Assembly: GCA_903872075.1 (NCBI GenBank)
Contig: CAIQJF010000035.1
Location: 1-64,000, forward strand
Source: an uncultured Caulobacteraceae bacterium
Lineage (GTDB): Bacteria; Pseudomonadota; Alphaproteobacteria; Caulobacterales; Caulobacteraceae
DNA length: 64,000 nucleotides
Direction: 5' to 3'
Below are positions 18,121 to 27,477 of the stretch, in pieces. Position 1 is the first letter of the stretch; the number at the start of each line of letters is the position of its first letter. A model generated the notes under the pieces. The model made no database searches. It was not told the DNA's origin and saw nothing but the letters and a program-made list of their open reading frames with translations. Made by a program: the position numbers and the translations under genes.

Positions 18121-19788
18121 TCAGCCCTGATGCGTGATCCGTCCTGCGGTCATGGTCAGGGTGGGCTTGGCCTTCAGGATTTCCGATGGCGGGACTGTCA
18201 TCAGGTTCTTCGAGAATACGCTGACATCGGCGCGCTTGCCCACTTCGAGCGTGCCGAGGTCATGCTCGCGGCCCACAGCGTAGGCCGGCGCGGCCGTGAG
18301 CATCCGCAGCGCCTGAACCCGCGTCACGGTCTCGTCGAGTCCCCAGCCCTCGCCGGCGTAGCCGTCAAGGGAGTGGCGATAGACGGCCGCGTAGAATTCG
18401 ATCAGGGGATCGCCCTTCTCCACGGGTGCGTCGGTGCCGGCGGCGACCACAGCACCCGAAGCCAGCAGACTGCGCCAGGCATAGGCTCCCTTCATCCGGT
18501 CGAGGCCGAGGCGCGACGGCGCGAAATAGAGATCTCCGATAGCGTGGGACGGTTGCATGGAGGCGATCACTCCCATGGCCGCGAACCGGGGGATGTCGGC
18601 TGGTGAAATGATCTGGGCATGCTCAATGCGCCAGCGACGCTTGGTGTGGCCGCGGCCGAGAACCTCGGTCATGGCGTCCAGGGTCAGGCGGTTGCCCCGG
18701 TCGCCAATCGCGTGAACCGCCACCTGGGCGTTCTTCGCCTTGGCCTGGCGCATGAGGTCGACCATGCGGTCATGCGGCGTCACGAGCAGGCCCGTCCAGC
18801 CGGGCTTGTCGGAATAGGGTGACAACAGCGCCGCACCCCGCGATCCGAGGGCGCCGTCGGCGTACAGTTTGATCCCCCGCAGCCGCACCCGGCCGCTGGG
18901 GTCCACCGAGGGACCGGTAGCCAGCACCTCGGCCGCGCCGGACGGGTCCATATAGTTGTCCACCCGCAGGCCGAGCGCGTTGTCTCGCGCCATGGCGCGC
19001 TGGATGTCGAGATCGTCTGCTTCGACGCTCATGAAGTGTACGCCGGTCCATCCCCGCGCGGCATAGAGCTGGTCCGCCTTCGACAACGCTTCGCGCTTTC
19101 TGGCGCGGTCGGGCTTGGCGATGATCGGTTCCAGCATCGACTGGGCGTTGTCGACGAACAGGCCTGTGGGGCGGCCGGCGGCGTCCTTGAGAATCTCTCC
19201 GCCCGCCGGCGGCATTGACGACGGACCAATTCCCAGGACCTCCAGCGCCTTGGAGTTCACAACACCGGCATGACCATCGGCGCGTTCAAGATAGACCGGG
19301 CGATCGGACACGACCGCGTCGAGGTCGTCGCGGGTGGGGAACCGCTTCTCAGGCCAATGGGTCTCGATCCAACCGCGACCGTTGATCGCGCCGGCGGGGT
19401 TTTGACCGGCCCAGGCCCGAAGTCGCGCCTGAAGTTCAGCCACGGATCCCGTGCCCTCGAGGCTGAGGGTCATTTCGCGGATGCCCACACCCGTCAGGTG
19501 CACGTGAGAGTCCACAAAGCCAGGGAAGGCGGCCGCACCGCCGAGGTCGACATGCCGCGCGCCGGGCGCGGCGGCGCGGGCGCCAGCAAGGCCGCCGACA
19601 TAGGCGATCTTGCCGCCGCGAATGGCCAGCGCTTCGGCGCGTCCGGCCCCGACACCGGTATAGATCGGACCCCCGGCGAGGATAACGGACGGTTCGGCCG
19701 CGCGGGCAAATCGCGGGGCCAGAAGGGCCGCGGCAGCCGTGGCGAAGGCGGTGCGACGGGTGAGGTCATGGGGGGCGTGCGTGGTCAT
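18121..19788 (-). CDS. Exported amidohydrolase, YtcJ-like
   Basis: A metal-dependent amidohydrolase of 555 residues. The N-terminus has a twin-arginine motif (TRRTAFA) followed by a hydrophobic stretch and ARA cleavage site, so Tat export is likely. The first metal site is FVDSHVHLTG; KLYADGALGSRGA, AVHAIGDRGNRL and RIEHAQII follow, and the fold ends with EVGKRADVSVFSK. These are the features of the YtcJ/imidazolonepropionase-like group. ATG 19788 is the natural start. A paralogue with a Sec-type signal lies at 46387-48132. The substrate is unknown. Confidence 0.88.
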   Translation of the reverse strand: MTTHAPHDLTRRTAFATAAAALLAPRFARAAEPSVILAGGPIYTGVGAGRAEALAIRGGKIAYVGGLAGARAAAPGARHVDLGGAAAFPGFVDSHVHLTGVGIREMTLSLEGTGSVAELQARLRAWAGQNPAGAINGRGWIETHWPEKRFPTRDDLDAVVSDRPVYLERADGHAGVVNSKALEVLGIGPSSMPPAGGEILKDAAGRPTGLFVDNAQSMLEPIIAKPDRARKREALSKADQLYAARGWTGVHFMSVEADDLDIQRAMARDNALGLRVDNYMDPSGAAEVLATGPSVDPSGRVRLRGIKLYADGALGSRGAALLSPYSDKPGWTGLLVTPHDRMVDLMRQAKAKNAQVAVHAIGDRGNRLTLDAMTEVLGRGHTKRRWRIEHAQIISPADIPRFAAMGVIASMQPSHAIGDLYFAPSRLGLDRMKGAYAWRSLLASGAVVAAGTDAPVEKGDPLIEFYAAVYRHSLDGYAGEGWGLDETVTRVQALRMLTAAPAYAVGREHDLGTLEVGKRADVSVFSKNLMTVPPSEILKAKPTLTMTAGRITHQG

Positions 19789-19879
19789 GACCTTAGATCA
19801 CGGTGATTGCCTCGGGAATCAATCCAAAACCGTCGCCGATCCGGCGGCGGCCGGCGGGATCATGCGCCGGAAGGCGCTA

Positions 19880-20935
19880 TCAGGCCGCGACGTCGAGAGC
19901 CGTCGCGTGGCGAGGGGCGACGAGGAACTCGCTGTTCATGCACGACGCGTTGCCGTCCAGCAGGGGAGCCGCCGTAATGACTCGCATCGCCGGCCCATCC
20001 GCCGCGCCGCTATCGAGCGTGACGACGGTCCGCAGGGCGACGAGATCACGCGGCTGCGCCGTCTGGGCACGGATCAGTCCCGAGGTTGCGTCCGAAGTCG
20101 TGAGGATGATTTCGGCGCCCTCCTCGGCCGCGATCTCAAGAAGTCGATCAGGTGTGGCCGACGACGGTAGGATCAGTCTGCAGCCAGCCGCGATGGCGCC
20201 CAGCGCGAAGGAGCCGGACATCCCGCTCGCGAACATCGGCGCACCGTGCAAAAGCGGCCCGCCCACGGAAGCGGCCCGGTCCAGGACCGTCGCATATGCG
20301 TGGTCCGTCATAGCGCGATGCGTGATGAGAACGGCCTTGGGGGCGCACCCGGGCGCGGCCGCCATCCAGCCGAAGGCGAGGTCATCGGGCAGGACTTCCG
20401 GCAACCCGTCGACGCAGCGCTGTTTGCCATACAGCGCGCGGCGGTCCTGCAGGTCGACGATTTCGCGTAAGCGTGGCGTTTCGGAGGTCACCTGGGCCGC
20501 GATCCTGCATCTGGCGCTGTCGCCGGCGGCGCCGGCGACGAACAGGGCGACGGCGCGGCATTGCTTCAGCGCCTGCGCCAGATCGCGTCGCGGGATGGCC
20601 GGGTCCAGGGCTGTGAGCGCCAGCCCGGCGAACGCCGCCGCCAGTTGCAGCTGCACCCACTCTGGACTGTTGGGGGCGGAGATGGCGATGCGCTCGCCGG
20701 GCTGGAATCGCGAGAGCAGGGCTAGAGCCAGACGAACCACATCGTCGCGAAGCTCGGCGTAGGTCCAGACCCGCGCCGGAAGTCCTCCGACGCTGACCTC
20801 GGCCATGGCCACACCCTCGGGTGTGTGGCGGGACCGTGCCAGCAAAAGCTCGCCGATCGTTGGCGGTCGGCTGCGATCGATGTTGCAGTGGGCGAGGGGG
20901 GGCAGGAGCGGCGTCATCGCGATGGGCCCGTACAT
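19880..20935 (-). pseudogene. Degenerate, C-terminally truncated AMP-dependent synthetase/ligase
   Basis: The 351 residues match only the N-terminal domain of acyl-CoA synthetases, which are normally 500-560 long. WTYAELRDDVVRLALAL and GERIAISAPNSPEWVQLQLA are typical early motifs. The ATP-binding loop, normally TSGTTGxPKG, reads AAAPGCAPKAV, so its Ser/Thr/Gly core is lost. The later YGxTE motif, the Asp that binds ribose and the C-terminal lysine domain are absent. The frame itself is open, so this may be a decaying copy or a repurposed protein. No ligase activity is expected. Confidence 0.7.
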
Positions 20936-21136
20936 GGTCGGAGGGATTCCTGACGGCCCTCACTCTCCACGACGATCATCCAGCTGTCCGGTGCACCGGC
21001 GGGCGTTGCGATGCACCAACGTTCGCGCCGTTGCATCCGGTTGCACGTGGGGTCTGCGGGGCTCCGTCCATCGAGACCCTGCACCTGCGGCGGTTCAGCC
21101 GCTCAACCGCATCGCTGGCCAGACAGGCGTTCCGGC

Positions 21137-21358
21137 TTAGCTGCGGGTAGGTCCGCCGATCTCAACCAGACGGCGGAGCGGCAGGCCGAACTCAGTGGCG
21201 ATCCGCGCGCTGCTGTCGGCGAGTTCCTCGACCATTTCGCGCAACTCCGCCGGCGTCAGGCAAAGCCGCTTGGCCCATTGCCGGACATCGCTTTCGTTCG
21301 TCAGGTCGATGGTCTCTCCGGGACGCCAGCCCGGTCGGTCAGTCGTGCTTCGCTGCAT
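21137..21358 (-). CDS. DUF3606 family protein
   Basis: A small protein of 73 residues with the signature of DUF3606: IDLTNESDVRQWAKRLCLTPAELREMV, broken here into its usual helix-turn-helix-like pattern. ATG 21358 is chosen because GGAG lies about 8 bases upstream and family members are 60-80 residues; the frame is open to 21454. The molecular function of the family is unknown. It stands alone between the ligase remnant and the P450. Confidence 0.75.
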   Translation of the reverse strand: MQRSTTDRPGWRPGETIDLTNESDVRQWAKRLCLTPAELREMVEELADSSARIATEFGLPLRRLVEIGGPTRS

Positions 21359-21515
21359 CGCTCTGCTCCACTGCCGCATCCCGTCGGGAGCGCCAAATTC
21401 GCAACGCATCCCGCCAATGTCAGCAGTGTCAGCAGGAGTTGTCAGTCCGGACAATGATCTGAGTCAAATTCCCGCACGAAAGATCGCGAGCGGACCGCAG
21501 TCCTGGAGACGACTA

Positions 21516-22709
21516 TCAGGACCAGCGCAGAGGCAGTCGGTTCAGGGTGGCGACAATACCGCCGCTCACGCTGATCGAGTCCCGCTCCGTCACGGTGAAG
21601 TCGGGGATTCGCGCCAGCCACTCTTCAAGAACGATGGCTGTCTCGCGCTGCCCCAAAGGCGCGCCGGGGCACCGGTGTGGTCCGGCGCCGAAAGTGCATG
21701 TGGCGAGCACAGGACGGTCCCACTCCACGGCGAGCGGATCGGCGTAGATCTCGGGATCGAGGTTGAACAGCATGGTCGGGATCGTGACCATCTCTCCGCC
21801 GGCGATCGTAACGCCATCCATCGACACGTCTTCTCGCGCTTCCCGCGACATGACCACCAGGGGAAAGCGCCGGATCAATTCCTTGACCGCGCCCGGGATC
21901 CGGTCAGGGCGCCCCGCCAGCGCCAGCCGCTGCGCTGGCTGATCCGCCAGAAAGCGCATGACGAAGCCGAGCAGGGACGAGACCGTGTCCAGGCCGGCGA
22001 TCATCAGGTGGGTGCAGGCCCCGACAGCCTCGGTGTCGGTGATCGGCCGGCCGTCGATCTTGGTTTGAACGATCTCGCTCAGAAGGTCGGTCCCCGGTTG
22101 GGCCCGCCGCGCCGCAATCAGCGGGCGCAGATAGTTCCTAAGCGATCGGGAGGCTTCGTCGCGTACGGCGATGTCTGTCACGCGCGTGACCTGGGACGCC
22201 CAGCGTGCGAGTTGGGCGCGATCGGCCAGGGGCACATCCACAAGGTTGAGGAACACGGTGAGCGGCAGCACATCGGCAAAGTCGCCGATGAACTCACACC
22301 CGCCGCTCGTCACAAAGCCGTCGATAAGCCTGATGGCCAGGGCGCGGATGGCCGGTTCCTGAGCCCGCACCACTCGCGGAGACAGGCCCCTGTCAAGAAA
22401 GGCCCGGAACGGCGCATGCTCGGGCGGGTCGAGAACGATCGCCCCCAGCGGCGCGCGAGAGGTGGCCCGCGGCACAGTATTGGCGGCTGAGGAGAACCGG
22501 GCGTGATCCTCATGGATCGTCCTCACATCCTCACCCCGCGTGGCGATCCAGTGACCCCCATAGCGCGGGCTCCAGACCAGCCGGTGCGGTGTCGACTCTC
22601 GGAACCTCAACCAGGCGGCGTGAAAATCCTCTCCCGGCGCGGCTGGGGCATAGACGTCGAAGTCGGTGACCCGGTCTGGCGGGACGTGCGGCGGAGGGAT
22701 CGCCGACAT
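21516..22709 (-). CDS. Cytochrome P450, CYP101 (P450cam)-like
   Basis: A soluble P450 of 397 residues. The I-helix contains MIAGLDTVSSLLGF with the acid-alcohol pair, the ExxR helix is KELIRRFPLV, and the heme loop is FGAGPHRCPGAPL. GLDTV, ERIP-like spacing, EWLARIPDF and the closing GIV-LPLRW pattern recall P450cam and related monoterpene hydroxylases. It lies 17 bases downstream of the acyl-CoA dehydrogenase gene and is probably cotranscribed with it, suggesting oxidation of a terpenoid or alicyclic compound followed by CoA-linked degradation. No ferredoxin or reductase gene is nearby. Confidence 0.88.
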   Translation of the reverse strand: MSAIPPPHVPPDRVTDFDVYAPAAPGEDFHAAWLRFRESTPHRLVWSPRYGGHWIATRGEDVRTIHEDHARFSSAANTVPRATSRAPLGAIVLDPPEHAPFRAFLDRGLSPRVVRAQEPAIRALAIRLIDGFVTSGGCEFIGDFADVLPLTVFLNLVDVPLADRAQLARWASQVTRVTDIAVRDEASRSLRNYLRPLIAARRAQPGTDLLSEIVQTKIDGRPITDTEAVGACTHLMIAGLDTVSSLLGFVMRFLADQPAQRLALAGRPDRIPGAVKELIRRFPLVVMSREAREDVSMDGVTIAGGEMVTIPTMLFNLDPEIYADPLAVEWDRPVLATCTFGAGPHRCPGAPLGQRETAIVLEEWLARIPDFTVTERDSISVSGGIVATLNRLPLRWS

Positions 22710-22726
22710 GTCGCGCCGCCCTCGCG

Positions 22727-23932
22727 TCAGGCCGACTGGGTGGTGTCGGGCAGGCCCAGGATGCGCTTGGAGATGATGTTGTTCTGGATCTCCGCCGAGC
22801 CGCCATAGATGGACATGGCCTTGCCGTAGAGCCAGCCCCGAACTGCCTCCAGTTCCTCGGGGCCGAAGTCCTCACCGGACCAGCCCAGTCCCTGAAAACC
22901 CATATATTCGAGGGTCAGTTCGGCCCGGGTCTGGGCGACGTTGGTGGCCGAGTTCTTGAGCACCGAAGGCGTGTTTCCTGGGCCCGCATTGCCGCGCGCT
23001 TCGGCCGCCGCGCGGGCCAGGGTGAGGCCATGGGCCTTGCCGTCCATCAGGTGGGCCGTCAGCCGCGTCCGGGTCTCCGGGTCCGGGATCCGGCCTTCGC
23101 CGGTGGTGTCGACATAGCGCTTGGCCACGTCCTGCATAGGCGTCACGCGCGCGCCGCCGCCCGAGGCGCCGGTCTGGCTGGCCCGTTCGTGCTGGAGCAG
23201 CCGCTTGCCGACCGTCCAGCCCTTGTTCAGTTCGCCGAGCAGGGCGTCCTTGGGGGCCGTGGCATCGGTGAAGAAGGTCTCGCAGAAGGGCGAGGCGCCT
23301 GCGATCAGCTTGATCGGCCGGGTTTCGACCTGCGGCTGACGCATGTCGATCAGCAGGAAGCTGATTCCCTCGTGCTTCTTGGCCGTCGGATCGGTACGCA
23401 CCAGGGTTCCGGACCAGTCGCCCCACTGGGCGCCGGAGGTCCAGATCTTCTGACCATTGACCACCCAGTGATCGCCCGCGTCCACGGCCTTGGTCTGCAG
23501 GGCGGCCAGGTCGGAGCCGGCGTTCGGCTCGGAATAGCCCACGCACCAGCGCACCTCGCCGCGAATGATCGGCGGAAGGTGGGTCTTCTTCTGCTCTTCG
23601 GTTCCGTAGTCGAGCAGGGTCGGGCCGATCATGGTGATGCCCATCCCGTGGGTCACCGGGTTGAACGCGCCGATCTTGGCCATTTCCTGCTGCAGGATCC
23701 GGGCCTGAGGAACCGAGAGGCCGCCGCCGCCGTAGGCCGCGGGCCATGTTGGGGCTGTCCAGCCCTTCGCGCCCATGGACTCCCGCCAGGCGAGCATGTC
23801 GGCGTCGAAAACGCCCCCGTCGTAGGCGGCCAGCATAGCGCCGCCGCGACCGCTCAGGCTTTTGGGGAAGCTGGCGGCGAGCCAGTCGCGCGCTTCGGCG
23901 CGGAAGGCGTCAATGTCGGTCTCGGTGGTCAT
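22727..23932 (-). CDS. Acyl-CoA dehydrogenase family protein
   Basis: A 401-residue FAD flavoprotein of the acyl-CoA dehydrogenase family, catalysing alpha,beta-dehydrogenation of an acyl-CoA. Recognisable are WCVGYSEPNAGSDLAALQTKA (FAD/substrate loop), NGQKIWTSGAQWGDW, and the C-terminal SIYGGSAEIQNNIISKRILGLP. At the place where classical medium-chain enzymes carry their catalytic Glu (YEGT), this protein has YGGS, as in many bacterial FadE paralogues. It is first in a probable operon with the CYP101-like P450. Confidence 0.9.
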   Translation of the reverse strand: MTTETDIDAFRAEARDWLAASFPKSLSGRGGAMLAAYDGGVFDADMLAWRESMGAKGWTAPTWPAAYGGGGLSVPQARILQQEMAKIGAFNPVTHGMGITMIGPTLLDYGTEEQKKTHLPPIIRGEVRWCVGYSEPNAGSDLAALQTKAVDAGDHWVVNGQKIWTSGAQWGDWSGTLVRTDPTAKKHEGISFLLIDMRQPQVETRPIKLIAGASPFCETFFTDATAPKDALLGELNKGWTVGKRLLQHERASQTGASGGGARVTPMQDVAKRYVDTTGEGRIPDPETRTRLTAHLMDGKAHGLTLARAAAEARGNAGPGNTPSVLKNSATNVAQTRAELTLEYMGFQGLGWSGEDFGPEELEAVRGWLYGKAMSIYGGSAEIQNNIISKRILGLPDTTQSA

Positions 23933-24056
23933 GAAAATCCCTCTGTCGCGAACCCTATGGCCGCGCGTGCCGTTTGTCCTGATCGATGGGGTTCACCTAG
24001 GGAAGTCAAGCCTTAGATCGTGCAGAACACCACGTTCCGGCCCCGCTGCCGCGCGC

Positions 24057-25460
24057 CTACTCCGGTGTGCCGCGAAGCCGCTTGCAGGCCTCGACCGTGC
24101 GCGGATCGCTGGGCGGGCCGTTGTTGCAGACATAGTCATCGGAGCCGCCGAACCGTCCTGACGACGGGGCGATCTGGCGCGTGCCGGCCGGACCGTTCGC
24201 GGGCCCGGCCGCGTTGACCGGTCGTGGCGCCGCCGTGTTCGCTGACGCCCCGCCTGAGGACGTCACCGGCGCGGCCGGGCGTGTGAGGGCGGCGATCTTC
24301 GCGCGCGCCAGCCTGACGAACTGACCGGAGGGGTACTCGTCGATATAGGCCGAAAGCTGGCCGATATCGCCGCTGCCCGAGACGCTGTTCCAATAGGCCA
24401 GCTCCATGGCGTGAGGATCGAGCTTCGCGGGAGCGGGCAGGTTGCGATCCTTGGCCGGGCCGGTCGCGACGGTGGGCGTCGGGCGCTCCAGGCTGGCGAT
24501 CCGGGCCTTGGCCAGGTCGGTGAAGCTGCCGTTCGGGTAGCGGCTCAGGTAAGCCTTCAACTGACTGGCATCCTCGCTCGTGGAGGCGGACTGCCAGAAC
24601 ATCATCTCGATGGATCGCGCGTCTGTCGGAGGGGCGACCGAGGCCGCCGCCGACAGCGCCTCGGCGGCGGGGCTTGGGGCGCTGGCGCCCGGCACCAGCA
24701 TGAACGGCGTGCCGGTGATCGAGGCGCTGATAAAGGGCCGCTGCTGCTGGCCGGTCGCGCGAAGCACGTCGTCGCGCACCATGCCACCCAGCAGCTGAAT
24801 CGGCAGGCCAGCCTGTGGGAGCCGGCGGTTGAGGGCCTCGGCAAAGGGACTGTTGGCGCCACGGCCATCGGAGGCTGTCTGCCCGGGCGCCGCCGAATAG
24901 ATCACCAGCACATCGTCGACATCGATGGGCGCCAGGCCCTGGCCCACGGCTCTCTGCGTGCGATGCCAGGAGTGGCCGAAGGGATTGTTCCGGCAAGCAT
25001 CCAAAATCACCACCCGCATATCCGCGCCTTCGGTGGCGCTCAGCACCAGATCGAGGTCGATGGCCTCGTAATCCAGGTCCGCATCCTGCTGGAGGATGGC
25101 GTCGGTGGGGATGAGCCAGTTCTTGCCCCGGGCCTCGATGCCATGGCCCGCATAGTAAATGAGCGCCACCTGCGCGCCGACCGCATTGGAGCGGAACCGA
25201 CGCAGGGCGTCCCGGAACGGACCGATACCAAGGTTCGGATCGGCGGGCACGATCTGAAACCCGGCCGCCTTCAAGGCGCCGGACACAAGTTGAGCGTCGC
25301 TGACCGGGTTCTTCAGGGATCCGGCGTGAAGATAGGCCCCGTTGGCCACCATGAGCGCGACGCGGCGAGGCGCGTCGGCCTTGGCGGCCGCGGGGAGGGC
25401 GACCGTCAGAACCAGGGCGGCGACCAGTAGTGCTGCAACGTGCCGCCAGAGCGTCATCAT
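24057..25460 (-). CDS. Periplasmic caspase-like (C14) protein with a C-terminal Cys-motif
   Basis: A 467-residue exported protein. A signal peptide (about 1-27) precedes a caspase-like p20 domain with catalytic His106 in YYAGHGIE and Cys156 in ILDACRNNPF. Two related modules of about 40 residues follow (FWQSASTSEDASQLKAYLS and YWNSVSGSGDIGQLSAYID). The protein ends in a short module, SDDYVCNNGPPSDPRTVEAC then KRLRG. That module also occurs twice in the lipoprotein encoded just upstream. ATG 25460 overlaps the lipoprotein stop in ATGA, so translation is coupled; longer frame 5' lies inside the lipoprotein gene. Catalytic residues are intact. The substrate is unknown. Confidence 0.87.
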   Translation of the reverse strand: MMTLWRHVAALLVAALVLTVALPAAAKADAPRRVALMVANGAYLHAGSLKNPVSDAQLVSGALKAAGFQIVPADPNLGIGPFRDALRRFRSNAVGAQVALIYYAGHGIEARGKNWLIPTDAILQQDADLDYEAIDLDLVLSATEGADMRVVILDACRNNPFGHSWHRTQRAVGQGLAPIDVDDVLVIYSAAPGQTASDGRGANSPFAEALNRRLPQAGLPIQLLGGMVRDDVLRATGQQQRPFISASITGTPFMLVPGASAPSPAAEALSAAASVAPPTDARSIEMMFWQSASTSEDASQLKAYLSRYPNGSFTDLAKARIASLERPTPTVATGPAKDRNLPAPAKLDPHAMELAYWNSVSGSGDIGQLSAYIDEYPSGQFVRLARAKIAALTRPAAPVTSSGGASANTAAPRPVNAAGPANGPAGTRQIAPSSGRFGGSDDYVCNNGPPSDPRTVEACKRLRGTPE

Positions 25461-25882
25461 CGGGTGGGACCGCGCAGCCTCTCGCAGGCCGCAATGGTGC
25501 GGGGATCGCCGGGCGCGCCGTGGTTGCACAGGTTATCGTCGGCATCGCCAAAGCGGCCGGTTCCTGACGGCCCGCTGGCCGCCGTCCCGCGAAGCCTGGC
25601 GCAGGCGGCCACGGTCCGCGGGTCGGCTGGCGCGCCGTTGTTACAAACGTAGTCGTCGGAATCCCCGTAGCGAGGGTAGACAGCGGCGTCCGCGGCCGCG
25701 GACGCCGGGCCGGGGGTCGCAGGCGGGGCAGGCCGGAAAGTCTCGCTCGCCGGCGCGGCGGCCGGCGGCGCGAGCTCCACGGCGTCGCCGGATTGAGGTG
25801 ATGTCGCCGCGCATGCGGTCAGGAACATCGCCGCCGCGGCAGCGATCAGAGTCCTTATCGGCAAACCGGCTACCGTCCGCAT
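25457..25882 (-). CDS. Lipoprotein with two copies of a DDYVCNN-type motif
   Basis: A 141-residue small lipoprotein. The signal peptide ends in a lipobox (LTAC), followed by an Ala/Pro-rich linker and two copies of a module of about 28 residues: GDSDDYVCNNGAPADPRT with VAACARLRG, and GDADDNLCNHGAPGDPRT with IAACERLRG. Each copy has two cysteines. The same module closes the caspase-like protein encoded directly downstream, with which the gene overlaps by ATGA. I do not recognise the module. A partner or regulator of the caspase in the periplasm is the simplest idea, but it is inference. Confidence 0.8.
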   Translation of the reverse strand: MRTVAGLPIRTLIAAAAAMFLTACAATSPQSGDAVELAPPAAAPASETFRPAPPATPGPASAAADAAVYPRYGDSDDYVCNNGAPADPRTVAACARLRGTAASGPSGTGRFGDADDNLCNHGAPGDPRTIAACERLRGPTR

Positions 25883-25989
25883 CGGCGGACCTCCTCGCGC
25901 ATGATCGATCTCCGAACCTGCTCGGTGATCAGACGTTCAGATTAGTGGAATGCCACAACCCTTTCCAGGTTCCGCGCGAGCGCCGGACC

Positions 25990-27477
25990 TCAGCCGTGGC
26001 GGATGGCCACGGTCTTCAGGGTCGTGAAGCCATAGAGGGCCTCAAAGCCCTTCTCGCGGCCATGGCCCGACCGGCGCACCCCGCCGAACGGGAGTTCGAC
26101 GCCGCCACCGGCGCCATAGTTGTTGATGAACACCTGCCCGGCCTTGAGACGGTGCGCGAGGCGGAGTTGGCGACCGCCGTCGCGGGTCCACGCGCCGGCC
26201 ACGAGGCCGTAGTCGCTGCCATTGGCGATGGCCACGGCCTCGTCTTCGTCGTCGAACGGGATCACAACCTGCACCGGGCCGAAGATCTCCTCCCGGGCGA
26301 GCTCGTCATCCGGTCGGACATCAGCGAACAGTGCGGGCGCGACGTAGTGTCCTCCCGTCGGCGTTCCCATGACAACGCTGCCGCGCGCAACGGGCGTCAT
26401 GCCGCGGCCCGACGCCCGGTCGAGAAAGGCCTGCACTGACCGCTGCTGCTTCGCGGAGATAAGCGGGCCGAGGTCGACGTCCGCAAACGCCGTTCCGGCG
26501 GCGAGCGCGGCGTAACGTGCCGACAGCCGCCCGACGACCTCGTCGTAGATTCCGCGTTGAACCAGCAGCCGCGATCCCGCCGAACAGGTCTGCCCGGCGT
26601 TCTGCAGCCCGGCGTTGACCAGGACGGGAAGGGCGTCCTCCAGATCGGCGTCGTCGAACACGAGTTGCGGCGACTTTCCACCCAGTTCGAGGGTCACCGG
26701 CGCCGCGCGCCGCGCCGCCGCGGCCTGGACCAGCGCGCCAACCTCCGGGGAACCGGTGAAGGAGACGTGATCGACACCGCTGTGGGCGGACAGGGCGGCC
26801 CCGGCGGTCTCGCCGGTTCCCGGAACGATATTGAGGACGCCCGGCGGCAGGCCGCAGTCAAGCGCGATCCGGCCGATGGCCAGGGCGGTGAGGCTGGCCT
26901 CTTCGGCCGGCTTGAGCACCGTTGCGTTGCCGGCGGCGAGCGCGGCGCCCACCGACCGGCCGATGATCTGCATCGGATAGTTCCAGGGCACGATGTGGCC
27001 GGTGACCCCGTGCGGCTCGCGCAGGGTCATGACGGTGTAGCCGTTCTGATACGGTAACGTCTGGCCGGTGAGTTTGTCGGCCGCGCCGCCGTAGAACTCC
27101 AGGTAGCGCGCCAGGGCGAAGGCGTCGGCCCGGGACTGACGCAGCGGCTTGCCCACATCCAAGGTCTCAAGCAGGGCCAGGGTCTCAGCGCGGGCCAGCA
27201 CCTCCTGACCCATCCGCGACAGCAGGCGGCCCCGGTCCGTCGCAGTTGTGGCGCCCCAGGCGCCGTTGAAGGCGGATCGGGCGGCGGCCACCGCCTCATC
27301 GATGTCCGCGCCGCCGCCGGCGGCGAGGTCCCCGATGATCTCGCCGTGCGATGGGTCCTCGATGGCCTGGCGCGCGCCGGCGGCAGCCTCGCGCCATCGG
27401 CCGCCGATCAGGACGCCGGACGAAGGTTGTAGCGCCGCCACGGCGGAAGTCGCCAGATCGCGGGCCGGACTACTCAT
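25990..27477 (-). CDS. NAD(P)-dependent aldehyde dehydrogenase
   Basis: A 495-residue aldehyde dehydrogenase-superfamily enzyme. Catalytic motifs are VTLELGGKSPQLVF (general-base Glu) and NAGQTCSAGSRLL (nucleophile Cys), with the cofactor segment VPWNYPMQIIG and SFTGSPEVGAL. The closing PFGGVRRSGHGREKGFEAL is typical. It overlaps the CoA-ester lyase gene upstream by 8 bases, which itself overlaps MaoC, so the three form one operon (MaoC first). It probably oxidises an aldehyde intermediate of the same catabolic route. Confidence 0.93.
   Translation of the reverse strand: MSSPARDLATSAVAALQPSSGVLIGGRWREAAAGARQAIEDPSHGEIIGDLAAGGGADIDEAVAAARSAFNGAWGATTATDRGRLLSRMGQEVLARAETLALLETLDVGKPLRQSRADAFALARYLEFYGGAADKLTGQTLPYQNGYTVMTLREPHGVTGHIVPWNYPMQIIGRSVGAALAAGNATVLKPAEEASLTALAIGRIALDCGLPPGVLNIVPGTGETAGAALSAHSGVDHVSFTGSPEVGALVQAAAARRAAPVTLELGGKSPQLVFDDADLEDALPVLVNAGLQNAGQTCSAGSRLLVQRGIYDEVVGRLSARYAALAAGTAFADVDLGPLISAKQQRSVQAFLDRASGRGMTPVARGSVVMGTPTGGHYVAPALFADVRPDDELAREEIFGPVQVVIPFDDEDEAVAIANGSDYGLVAGAWTRDGGRQLRLAHRLKAGQVFINNYGAGGGVELPFGGVRRSGHGREKGFEALYGFTTLKTVAIRHG

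Noticed and set aside
20936..21136. Short repeated GTTGCATCC/GTTGCGATGC words in the gap
   Set aside because: They are irregular and not consistently spaced; no repeat array or RNA gene can be supported.
24136..25551. Minus-strand frame overlapping the caspase gene in another phase
   Set aside because: The caspase frame has a signal peptide, catalytic residues and homologous repeats; the other frame is Arg/Pro-rich noise.
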